Below, in pieces: positions 1-6,698 of a DNA stretch of 11,209 nt. Position numbers and translations under genes: made by a program. The notes beneath the pieces were generated by a model, which was not told the origin of the DNA, did not search any database, and worked only from the letters and a program-made list of their open reading frames with translations. Within the stretch, counting starts at the first letter, position 1; every line of letters starts with the position of its first letter. Source of the DNA: Deltaproteobacteria bacterium (GTDB lineage: Bacteria; Myxococcota_A; Polyangia; Polyangiales; Houyiibacteriaceae); assembly GCA_019309605.1 (NCBI GenBank), contig JAFDFW010000034.1:1-11209 (forward strand), written 5' to 3'.

Positions 1-158
1 ATGCGCGCCGGCTCGTTGCCGCCATCCACAGCCAAGATGTCGAGACAAATACTCTCGGCTTGCTCAGGGTCGTTGAGCAGGCGGTAGTGCTCAGCCCGAT
101 CGACGGCCCGATCGACGGCGTCGGTGGAAATTCGTTTGAGGGCGAAACGTTCTGTCAT
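1..158 (-). CDS. TPR-like hypothetical protein (partial, N-terminus only)
   Basis: The first 52 codons are visible; the rest runs off the left edge. The start is the ATG at 158-156, which overlaps the sdhB stop as ATGA, so it is probably translated by coupling from sdhB. The peptide begins MTERFALKRISTDAVDRAVD and continues with a helical stretch containing HYRLLNDPEQAESICLDILA. That spacing of small and hydrophobic residues (Y-L-L..A..I-I) is typical of a tetratricopeptide-like helix pair. No signal peptide is seen. Its position as last member of the sdhCAB operon suggests a cytoplasmic role linked to the complex or its assembly, but this is inference only. A 12-base tandem duplication at 95-119 gives the repeated residues VDRAVDRA. 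Family assignment is tentative because only one possible repeat unit is visible. Confidence 0.7.
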   Translation of the reverse strand, partial: MTERFALKRISTDAVDRAVDRAEHYRLLNDPEQAESICLDILAVDGGNEPAR

Positions 159-934
159 CGTGACTGCTCCTCGGTACGTGTCTTGGTCCGCACCTTACGC
201 CCGGCGAAGAGCCGAGCCAAGCGCGCAAGCGGATCGTAGTATCGATCCACGACGCGTTCCTTGAGGGGAATGATGCCGTTGTCGGTGATGTTGATGTGCT
301 CCGGGCACGTTTCCGTGCAGCACTTCGTGATGTTGCACATCCCCGAACCGTATTCCTTTTTGATCTCGGGTACGCGGTCGTCGTCGTCCAGTGGATGCAT
401 CTCCAGGCTGGCCAGGCGAATCATGAAGCGCGGGCCGACGAACGCGTCCCGGTGGTCGCGGTCGCGTACGACGTGACACACATCCTGGCAGAGGAAGCAT
501 TCGATGCACTTTCGGAACTCCTGCACCCTGTCCACATCTTGCTGGTACATGCGGTGCTCGCCATCGCGTCCGCGAGGCTTGGGCTTGAACGGCGCAATTC
601 GCTTGTTTTGCTCGTAGTTCCAGGAAACATCGCAGGTCAGATCCTTGATGATCGGAAACGCCTTGAGAGGCTGCACGGTGATGACTTCCTCTGGCCCGAA
701 GCTGTTCATGCGCGTCATGCACGCGAGCCGCGGCTGGCCGTTGATCTCCATGCTGCACGAGCCGCACTTGCCCGCCTTGCAGTTCCAACGGATCGCGAGG
801 TCATTGACTTGGAGGGCCTGAATGCGATGCAAGACGTCGAGGACGACCATGCCCTCATCGACGTCCGTGTCGTACTGGTTGAACTCACCGCCGCGCGAGT
901 CGCCGCGCCAAATCTTGAACGTGCGTGTGCTCAT
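155..934 (-). CDS. sdhB: Succinate dehydrogenase iron-sulfur subunit
   Basis: This is the electron-transfer subunit of succinate:quinone oxidoreductase (TCA cycle and respiratory chain), carrying electrons from FAD in SdhA to the membrane anchor. The protein is 259 residues. The [2Fe-2S] ligands are C52, C57, C60 and C72 in NCKAGKCGSC followed by RLAC. By family spacing, C143, C146, C149 and C210 would bind the [4Fe-4S] cluster, and C153, C200 and C206 the [3Fe-4S] cluster (CIECFLCQDVC and CNITKCCTETCPEH). The KAGKCGSC form of the first motif resembles actinobacterial Sdh1-type proteins more than the E. coli type. The ATG at 934 was chosen because it overlaps the sdhA stop as ATGA. An open frame continues upstream to 1075, but that part lies inside sdhA and is arginine-rich, as expected of a shadow frame. 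The gene overlaps the next gene by 4 bases. Confidence 0.96.
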   Translation of the reverse strand: MSTRTFKIWRGDSRGGEFNQYDTDVDEGMVVLDVLHRIQALQVNDLAIRWNCKAGKCGSCSMEINGQPRLACMTRMNSFGPEEVITVQPLKAFPIIKDLTCDVSWNYEQNKRIAPFKPKPRGRDGEHRMYQQDVDRVQEFRKCIECFLCQDVCHVVRDRDHRDAFVGPRFMIRLASLEMHPLDDDDRVPEIKKEYGSGMCNITKCCTETCPEHINITDNGIIPLKERVVDRYYDPLARLARLFAGRKVRTKTRTEEQSR

Positions 935-2760
935 TCCACTTGACCTCCCTCGAGCTCTTCGAGCGTCGCGTAGCCAATCGCCGCGAGCTTCTTGGGTGGA
1001 TCGGGGCGCTCCACTTTGTCGACTTGCATCTCGCCGTCCGGCCCTTTCTTCGTGACGACGTTGAAGCGTGCGCACTCCTCGCGCTCTCCTTCAAAGTCGA
1101 GCCGCGTGTGCGCGCCACGGCTCTCCTCGCGAATGTACGCGGCCCGCGCCACGGCCTCGCCAACGATCAACAGCGACTTCACCGACAGCGCTTCATGCCA
1201 GCCGGGGTTGTACTGACTGGTCCCCGGAGCTTTCAGATTTTGGGCACGCACCTTCAACTCTTTGAGCTGCTCGACCGCTGTCTGTAGTTCTGGTCCTGTC
1301 CTGACGATGCCCACATTGGTGCTCATCACGTCTTGGAGCGCCTCGTGCATCAGGTAAGGGTTCTCCCCAGTTTCGCGGTTCAAAATGTCGGTTGCCTCAC
1401 GGTACGCCGAGATGATCTGTGCGTCGTCGGCACGGGGCGTTGTGCCGAGCTCCGACAGGTAAGCAGCGACCCCAACTCCAGCAAGCCGCCCGAAGACGAT
1501 GAGGTCAGAGAGGGAGTTGCCGCCGAGGCGGTTCGCTCCATGCAGTCCCGCCGCGCACTCGCCGCATGCGAACAACCCGGGCACGTTGGTCTGCTGCGTG
1601 TCCGCGTCGACGCGAATCCCGCCCATGAAGTAGTGAAGCGTCGGGCCAACCTCCATCGGCGTGGTGGTGATATCGACTTCCGCGAGCTCCTTGAACTGGT
1701 GATACATCGACGGCAGCTTGCGCTTGATCGAGTCTGCGGGCCGGCGTGACGCGATATCGAGAAACACGCCACCGTGCGGGGAGCCACGCCCAGCCTGCAC
1801 CTCGGCTCGAATCGCACGCGCAACTACGTCGCGGGTGAGAAGTTCCGGCGGTCGTCGCGCGCTCGGGTCGTCGGGCCACTTGTCTGCCTCGATAATCGTG
1901 TCGGCCGTCTCCGGAGCAAAGCGCTTCGGGATGTAGTTGAACATGAAGCGCTCGCCCTTGTTGTTGAGCAAGATGCCGCCGTCGCCGCGAACGCCTTCGG
2001 TCACCAAGGTCCCGCGAACCGAGGGCGGCCAGACCATGCCGGTCGGATGGAACTGGGTGAACTCGAGGTCCATCAGCTCTGCGCCCGCTTCGTAGGCCAA
2101 GGCCGCGCCGTCGCCGGTGTACTCCCAGGAGTTGCTCGTGACGTTCCAGGCTTTGCCCCCGCCACCCGTCGCCATGATCACGGTGGAGGTCCGAAACAGG
2201 ACAAATCTGCCTGTGTCACGCCAATAACCCGCGACTCCTGCGATCCGGCCGCCATCGACCAGAAGCCGAAGCGCGGTGCATTCCATGTGGAAGTGGATGC
2301 CCTGGTGGACTCCATGATCCTGAAGCGTGCGGATGAGCTCGAGCCCGGTCCGGTCGCCGACGTGCGCGAGCCGCGGGTAACGATGGCCGCCGAAGTTGCG
2401 CTGGCTGATCAGCCCGTCTGGGGTGCGATCGAATACCGCACCCCACTCCTCGAGCTCGCGCACGCGTTCCGGAGCCTGCTTCGCATGGAGCTCGGCCATG
2501 CGCCACTGATTCAAGAACTTCCCGCCACGCATCGTGTCACGGAAGTGGATCTTCCAGTTGTCTCGCCGATCGACGTTGCCGAGCGAAGCGGCCATGCCGC
2601 CCTCGGCCATGACGGTATGCGCCTTACCGAGCAAGCTCTTGGAGATGACACCGGTGTTGAGCCCGCGCGCGCTGCACTCGATTGCGGCGCGGAGGCCCGC
2701 TCCGCCTGCACCGATGACGAGCACGTCGTGTTCGAATGTTTGAATCTCGCTGACGTTCAT
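931..2760 (-). CDS. sdhA: Succinate dehydrogenase flavoprotein subunit
   Basis: This is the catalytic subunit, which oxidises succinate to fumarate using covalently bound FAD. The protein is 609 residues, close to the usual 580-640. The N-terminal Rossmann motif DVLVIGAGGAGLRAA is at residues 12-26, and H48 in KAHTVMAEGG is the expected covalent FAD-attachment histidine. The substrate-site motifs are present in order: FTQFHPTGM, VTEGVRGDGG, LLTRDVVARAI with the family's catalytic arginine region, and HYFMGGIRVD. The FAD-binding stretch GANRLGGNSLSDLIVFGRLAG follows. The start is the ATG at 2760, 6 bases after the sdhC stop; the ribosome-binding site is weak (GGACGA lies rather far upstream), so re-initiation from sdhC is likely. 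The stop overlaps the sdhB start as ATGA. No key motif is missing. Fumarate reductase is the main alternative, but the neighbouring anchor type and gene order favour succinate oxidation. Confidence 0.97.
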   Translation of the reverse strand: MNVSEIQTFEHDVLVIGAGGAGLRAAIECSARGLNTGVISKSLLGKAHTVMAEGGMAASLGNVDRRDNWKIHFRDTMRGGKFLNQWRMAELHAKQAPERVRELEEWGAVFDRTPDGLISQRNFGGHRYPRLAHVGDRTGLELIRTLQDHGVHQGIHFHMECTALRLLVDGGRIAGVAGYWRDTGRFVLFRTSTVIMATGGGGKAWNVTSNSWEYTGDGAALAYEAGAELMDLEFTQFHPTGMVWPPSVRGTLVTEGVRGDGGILLNNKGERFMFNYIPKRFAPETADTIIEADKWPDDPSARRPPELLTRDVVARAIRAEVQAGRGSPHGGVFLDIASRRPADSIKRKLPSMYHQFKELAEVDITTTPMEVGPTLHYFMGGIRVDADTQQTNVPGLFACGECAAGLHGANRLGGNSLSDLIVFGRLAGVGVAAYLSELGTTPRADDAQIISAYREATDILNRETGENPYLMHEALQDVMSTNVGIVRTGPELQTAVEQLKELKVRAQNLKAPGTSQYNPGWHEALSVKSLLIVGEAVARAAYIREESRGAHTRLDFEGEREECARFNVVTKKGPDGEMQVDKVERPDPPKKLAAIGYATLEELEGGQVE

Positions 2761-2766
2761 CGATTG

Positions 2767-3597
2767 CTAGTTCGTCCAAGTATTGAGGTCGGTGATCACG
2801 CCCATCGAAACCATCCGTACGTAGAAGTCGGTGAACCCAACCCAGACGAGGCTCGTCCAAGCGAAGTTGGGGTGCCGAGCATTGAGCCAGCTCACCCTTT
2901 TCCACGCGCCGTATCGAACGGTCTCTTCGCCGCACGACATGCAGTCCATGCCACCGCCGATGAGGTGCCGAAGCGCATGACATCCGAACGTGTATCCCGC
3001 GAGAAACGTTGCGTTGAGGAACAGCACCACCGTGCCGACGCCAATCCCAAACTCCCCATTTCGGAAGAGCGAAATGAAGGCGTCGTAGTAGAGGACGAAG
3101 ATATACGCGACGGCGAAGTAGAGCGCGTAGCGATGGAGGTTCTGGAAGATGAGCCAGGCGGTCTCACCCCGGTACCGGCCGCCGGCGACCGGGTTTACCG
3201 CACATGCGGGGGGCGACCCGGTGAACGCTCGGTAGTACGCCTTGCGGTAGTAGTAACAGGTGAACCGAAAGACGCCTGGGAAGAAGAGAATGAGGAGCGC
3301 CGGTGACGCCGGCAGGAAGCTCGGCCACCAGCTGGGCCATCCACCCAGCCACGCATGGGCCAGGGGGGCCGCTCCCGCCGCCGAAGGGTCTGTATAGAGA
3401 ACCGGCGAATAGAACGGGCTGAGATATGGATTGGCGTAGTAGTTCTCCCCCTGGAACGCCGCCCAGGTGACGTAGATGGAGAAGAGCGTGAGGACGACCA
3501 CCGTCGTCAATGGAGAGACCCACCATCGATCTTTTCGGGTCGTGGCAGCTGGTCCGGTAGGATGACCGCCGAGTACAGTGAGTTGTCGGATCGACAT
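2767..3597 (-). CDS. sdhC: Succinate dehydrogenase membrane anchor, five-helix di-heme type
   Basis: This 276-residue protein anchors SdhAB in the cytoplasmic membrane and should carry cytochrome b heme and the quinone site. Five hydrophobic segments are visible at about residues 27-48, 98-117, 147-177, 185-210 and 245-268. That fits a single-polypeptide, five-helix anchor, with no separate sdhD. The segment FRFTCYYYRKAYYRAFTGSP and the following QNLHRYALY closely resemble the Sdh1-type anchors I know from actinobacteria. H155 (NLHRY), H207 and H211 (CHALRHLIGG) are candidate heme ligands. A CxxC (C219, C222) follows helix 4. The ATG at 3597 was chosen because the only upstream in-frame extension runs through the divergent gene and its promoter and has no family-like sequence. 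No Shine-Dalgarno sequence precedes it. A -10-like box lies only 10 bases upstream, which suggests a leaderless or nearly leaderless mRNA. Confidence 0.93.
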   Translation of the reverse strand: MSIRQLTVLGGHPTGPAATTRKDRWWVSPLTTVVVLTLFSIYVTWAAFQGENYYANPYLSPFYSPVLYTDPSAAGAAPLAHAWLGGWPSWWPSFLPASPALLILFFPGVFRFTCYYYRKAYYRAFTGSPPACAVNPVAGGRYRGETAWLIFQNLHRYALYFAVAYIFVLYYDAFISLFRNGEFGIGVGTVVLFLNATFLAGYTFGCHALRHLIGGGMDCMSCGEETVRYGAWKRVSWLNARHPNFAWTSLVWVGFTDFYVRMVSMGVITDLNTWTN

Positions 3598-3607
3598 GGT
3601 TCGGCGG

Positions 3608-3637
3608 ACTATACCGAAAGCGCCGGGCGGCGAACAA
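3608..3637 (-). promoter_or_regulatory. Putative sigma70-type promoter of the sdhCAB operon
   Basis: Reading the minus strand, a -35-like TTGTTC (3637-3632) is followed after 18 bases by TATAGT (3613-3608), a 5/6 match to the -10 consensus. Transcription would begin at about 3599-3601, only a few bases before the sdhC ATG at 3597, so the message would be leaderless or nearly so. The -35 box is weak. The central TATA also reads TATACC on the plus strand. Confidence 0.5.
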
Positions 3638-3645
3638 GTGTTTCC

Positions 3646-3653
3646 GAGGAGAG
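3646..3653 (+). promoter_or_regulatory. Shine-Dalgarno of the cyclodeaminase-family gene
   Basis: GAGGAGAG with a GGAG core at 3648-3651 lies 9 bases before the ATG at 3661. It fixes that ATG as the start, against an in-frame extension that would run back through the divergent promoter and into sdhC. Confidence 0.75.
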
Positions 3654-3660
3654 TCACCTG

Positions 3661-4638
3661 ATGAAAACGCTGGTTTTGACGCGGTACGACGTCGAGCAGG
3701 TCTCGACGATGGGGCTTGCAGTGGCCGCCGTGGAACGCGCGTTCGCCGGATTCGGACGCGGCGAAGCAAGCATGCCGCCCAAGGTCTACCTGCCAATCGA
3801 GGACCACGACGGCGACTTTCGAGCGATGCCCGCACGCCTAGGAGACTCCGCGGGGATCAAGTGGGTGAACGTACACGCCCAGAATCGCAAGCGATTCGGC
3901 CTGCCGACGGTGATGGCGGTCTACGTGCTCAACGACCCGGCGAATGCCTTCCCGCTCGCCGTCATGGACGGAACACTGCTGACGGCACTGCGCACCGGAG
4001 CAGCGGGCGCGGTCGCATCGAAGTATCTCGCGAAAGAGGCACCGAAGACGATCGGCTTCATCGGTTGCGGAGCGCAGGCCTACACGCTGCACGGCGCCCA
4101 CCAGGTCGTATTCGACGGGTTCGAGAGTCTCGCGCACGATCATAACGCAGCTACCGCGGAACGCTTTGCAGCCCGTGCGGGCGCACGGGTCGTGAGCCTG
4201 GAAGAAGCCGCCGGTGCGGACATCGTGTGCACGGCGACACCATCCCGCACACCCTTCCTCCACGCGCAATGGGTCCAACCCGGCGCCCACATCAACGCGA
4301 TGGGCGCAGACGCCCCAGGCAAACAAGAGCTGAGCGCGGAGACGCTAAAGAGAGCGGCGGTGTACATCGACGATATCCATCAAGCGACCGCAAGCGGCGA
4401 GATCAACGTCCCCTTCGCCAACGGCGACTTCACCGTGGACGAAATCGTCGGAACCTTGGGCGAGGTCGTCGCGGGCGTGCAGCCCAATCCGGCACCCGAG
4501 ACGACGACCATCTTCGACTCGACGGGCCTGGCCATTCAAGACGTATCCCTGGCTCGCGCGATCTACGAAGCCGCCAAGTCTCGATCGATCGGCCGAGAGA
4601 TCGATCTGCTCGGCGTCGACTCACCGGCGAGGGGTTGA
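3661..4638 (+). CDS. Ornithine cyclodeaminase / mu-crystallin family NAD(P)-dependent enzyme
   Basis: The 325-residue protein matches the whole ornithine cyclodeaminase/alanine dehydrogenase/ketimine reductase family (usual length 310-350). Basic residues K41 and R54 in the N-terminal half and K68 in GIKWVNVH fall where the family has substrate-carboxylate ligands. The family signature follows at NDPANAFPLAVMDGT and LLTALRTGAAG (R111). The dinucleotide-binding motif GFIGCGAQA is at residues 132-140, and NAMGAD (D217) matches the catalytic aspartate region. Substrate cannot be read from sequence: members include ornithine cyclodeaminase, archaeal alanine dehydrogenase, lysine cyclodeaminase and ketimine reductases. 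It is the first gene of a plus-strand operon with agmatine-to-putrescine genes, so an arginine/ornithine/polyamine-related substrate is plausible. The enzyme is expected to be cytoplasmic. The start is supported by a good Shine-Dalgarno sequence. Confidence 0.92.
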   Translation: MKTLVLTRYDVEQVSTMGLAVAAVERAFAGFGRGEASMPPKVYLPIEDHDGDFRAMPARLGDSAGIKWVNVHAQNRKRFGLPTVMAVYVLNDPANAFPLAVMDGTLLTALRTGAAGAVASKYLAKEAPKTIGFIGCGAQAYTLHGAHQVVFDGFESLAHDHNAATAERFAARAGARVVSLEEAAGADIVCTATPSRTPFLHAQWVQPGAHINAMGADAPGKQELSAETLKRAAVYIDDIHQATASGEINVPFANGDFTVDEIVGTLGEVVAGVQPNPAPETTTIFDSTGLAIQDVSLARAIYEAAKSRSIGREIDLLGVDSPARG

Positions 4639-4688
4639 TTTGGCGCAAAAATGGGGATTGGCGCGAGTCCAGCGGTAGGCTACCCCGG

Positions 4689-5690
4689 GTGCGGCGTATC
4701 ACTTCAATCGCGCTCCTCCTGACCCTGTTCTGTCCCGGCCTAGGTTCCTCTCAGGAAGAGGCCGCTGCATTCCTCGGGGAGCCTGATGCAGCGCGAATTG
4801 AAGCATTACGGACGGCGGAGATCTCTGAGGTGACGAAGGGCAGGGGCGGTCGAAGCCTGGCCTTCAAGATTACGCTCGCAGACGGAACGCGTGGCTACTT
4901 CAAGCCCAAGCAGGCCTTCTCCGCGGCCCACTGGTACTCGGAGGTGGCGGCGTACTACCTGGACCGCGAGCTCGGTCTGCACCGGGTGCCGCCGACGACG
5001 GGCCGCACGTTTCGATGGAGCGCTCTGAAAGAAGCTGCAGGTCGTGACGAGCGGGTGTCCGAGCTCGGGATCGCGCCGGACGGTACGGTGAAGGGCGCGT
5101 TCATTTGGTGGATCCCGGAGCCGCTGAAGCGGGTTCGCATGGGCCGCAAGTGGGAGCGGTGGGTACGGATTCAAAAGGCGCTCCCAGTCACGCCGTATCA
5201 GCGGCCGGTGGATTATCGAGCCGATCTCAACCGCCGCCCTGGTGTTCGCGAAGCCACCGATCCGAGCCGCCCGATCGCCCAGGCTCCGGACACCGAAGAG
5301 CGACCCGCCGAGCTATCCGACCTGATCGTCTTCGACTACCTCACCCAGAACGTCGACCGCTGGGGCGGCGACTTCACCAACGTGCGATCACGGGAACTGG
5401 GAGGGCCGTTGATCTACATGGACAACGGGGCCGGCTTCTGGCTCGGGGAGCAGCGGTTGGGGCTGATGGAGGCGCGATTGGAGGCCCTCCAGCGGTTCCG
5501 GCGTTCGACCGTCGAGGCTGTGCGAAACCTTGATATCGAGCGGTTTTCGGCCCATTTGCGAGCCGATCCGCTCGCCCCCGTGCTCAACGAAAAGCAGCTC
5601 GACGGCCTCGCGCAGCGCCGTCGCGCGGTCCTCGAACACGTGAACGCCATGGTCACTCGCTTCGGTGAAGCCCGGGTATTCGCATGGTAG
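4689..5690 (+). CDS. Exported FAM20/Four-jointed-like kinase domain protein
   Basis: The 333-residue protein starts with a signal peptide (MRRITSIALLLTLFCPGLGS, cleavage expected near residue 21), so it should act outside the cytoplasm. The remainder carries ordered motifs of the FAM20C/Four-jointed/VLK secretory-pathway kinases. FKPKQ (K72) matches the nucleotide-binding lysine region. SEVAAYYLDRELGLHRVPPT contains E85, matching the metal/lysine-contacting glutamate. DLIVFDYLTQNVDRW contains D223, matching the catalytic aspartate, and IYMDNGAGFW contains D245, matching the metal-binding aspartate. A tail like that of FAM20C follows (LAPVLNEKQLDGLAQRRRAV). The catalytic positions all look intact, and the mature protein contains no cysteine, unlike the disulfide-rich animal enzymes. 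The GTG at 4689 was chosen because it leaves a clean signal peptide, though its ribosome-binding site (GGTAGG) is weak; a TTG at 4635 overlapping the previous stop is the alternative. It lies 9 bases before aguA. Substrate (protein or sugar) is unknown; I recognised the family from remembered motifs, not a search. Confidence 0.82.
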   Translation: MRRITSIALLLTLFCPGLGSSQEEAAAFLGEPDAARIEALRTAEISEVTKGRGGRSLAFKITLADGTRGYFKPKQAFSAAHWYSEVAAYYLDRELGLHRVPPTTGRTFRWSALKEAAGRDERVSELGIAPDGTVKGAFIWWIPEPLKRVRMGRKWERWVRIQKALPVTPYQRPVDYRADLNRRPGVREATDPSRPIAQAPDTEERPAELSDLIVFDYLTQNVDRWGGDFTNVRSRELGGPLIYMDNGAGFWLGEQRLGLMEARLEALQRFRRSTVEAVRNLDIERFSAHLRADPLAPVLNEKQLDGLAQRRRAVLEHVNAMVTRFGEARVFAW

Positions 5691-5699
5691 GTTTCGCTG

Positions 5700-6698
5700 G
5701 TGACCGAACGACTTCGGCTGCCGGCTGAGTGGGAGCCACACGCGGCCTGTTGGCTCGCGTTTCCCTACTTGCAAGAAGAGTGGCCGGGCCATCTTCGCGA
5801 AGCGCAAGGTTGCGTCGCGGCGCTGTCTCGTACGATCGCCGAAGCCGGCAACGAACCGGTACAGCTTCTCGTGAAGAACGACGAGGTCGAACAGCGAGCG
5901 CGTTCTTTGATCGGCGAGTCGCGCAACGTTCGGTATGTCACGGCCGACTACGGCGACTGCTGGGTCCGTGACACCGCTCCGCTCTTGGGGCACACCGCAA
6001 GCGGCGCGCTCGGCGGATTGTGCTTCGGCTTCAACGGCTGGGGAGGCAAGTACGAGATCGCCTTCGATGATGCTGTAAGCAAGTGGCTCACGAATCGGCT
6101 CGATGCAAAACGATTCGAGAGTCCCTTGCTCTTGGAGGGCGGCGCGCTCGAGTCCGACGGCCAGGGCACTTTCCTGACGACCGGCTCCTGTACGCTCAAC
6201 GACAATCGAAATCCTGGGTTGACCCGCGCTGCGTTCGAGGAGGCGTTGTCCGCATTGGTCTCAATGAAGCGTCTGGTCTGGCTCGACCGCGGCTTGGCGC
6301 ACGATCACACCGACGGGCATGTCGACATGATCGCCCGGTTTGTTGCGCCGGACACCGTGCTTTGCATGAAGGCGAGGCGGGGGGCGCCCAACGCGGAAGT
6401 GCTCACGTCGATCGAACGTGATCTGCGCGCGAGCGGCTTGTCCGTCCTCGATCTGCCCGCGCCCCGTGCCGTCGCCGCACCCGACGGCACGCCCCTGCCA
6501 GCCAGCTACTGCAACTTCTACATCGCCAACCAGGCGGTGATCGTTCCGGTATACGAGGTCCCGGAAGACCAGACCGCCCTGCGAGAAATCGCAAATGCGT
6601 TTCCAGGCCGTGAGGTGATCGGATTGCCAGCCACAGACCTGCTATGGGGAGGCGGAGCGTTTCACTGCGTTACCCAAGCTCAGCCCACCGCATCATGA
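5700..6698 (+). CDS. aguA: Agmatine deiminase (agmatine iminohydrolase)
   Basis: It hydrolyses agmatine to N-carbamoylputrescine and ammonia, the first step of the deiminase route to putrescine. The protein is 332 residues, matching the shorter bacterial agmatine deiminases related to the Porphyromonas-type peptidyl-arginine deiminase family. The N-terminal substrate-pocket region reads CWLAFPYLQEEWPG. Guanidine-binding and catalytic motifs follow: DCWVRDTAP (D86, D91), LLLEGGALESDG (E146), HTDGHVDM (H207) and the catalytic cysteine C323 in WGGGAFHCVTQ. The start is the GTG at 5700, 9 bases after the kinase stop; the Shine-Dalgarno sequence is poor (TAGG at 5688-5691, overlapping that stop). 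The stop overlaps aguB as ATGA, a pairing that strongly supports agmatine over peptidyl-arginine as substrate. It is expected to be cytoplasmic. No arginine decarboxylase is in the window to supply agmatine. Confidence 0.9.
   Translation: MTERLRLPAEWEPHAACWLAFPYLQEEWPGHLREAQGCVAALSRTIAEAGNEPVQLLVKNDEVEQRARSLIGESRNVRYVTADYGDCWVRDTAPLLGHTASGALGGLCFGFNGWGGKYEIAFDDAVSKWLTNRLDAKRFESPLLLEGGALESDGQGTFLTTGSCTLNDNRNPGLTRAAFEEALSALVSMKRLVWLDRGLAHDHTDGHVDMIARFVAPDTVLCMKARRGAPNAEVLTSIERDLRASGLSVLDLPAPRAVAAPDGTPLPASYCNFYIANQAVIVPVYEVPEDQTALREIANAFPGREVIGLPATDLLWGGGAFHCVTQAQPTAS

Noticed and set aside
1774..3306. A long plus-strand open frame (about 510 codons) opposite sdhA and sdhC
   Set aside because: It lies entirely antisense to two well-supported genes, its translation shows no family motif, and long antisense frames are common in high-GC DNA.
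3598..3807. Upstream in-frame extension of sdhC to 3807
   Set aside because: It would run through the divergent promoter region and the first codons of the cyclodeaminase-family gene, and it has no resemblance to Sdh anchors.
4227..4688. Upstream extension of the exported kinase frame back into the cyclodeaminase gene
   Set aside because: The extension is arginine-rich low-complexity translation of another frame of a real gene, and the signal peptide only makes sense with a start near 4689 or 4635.
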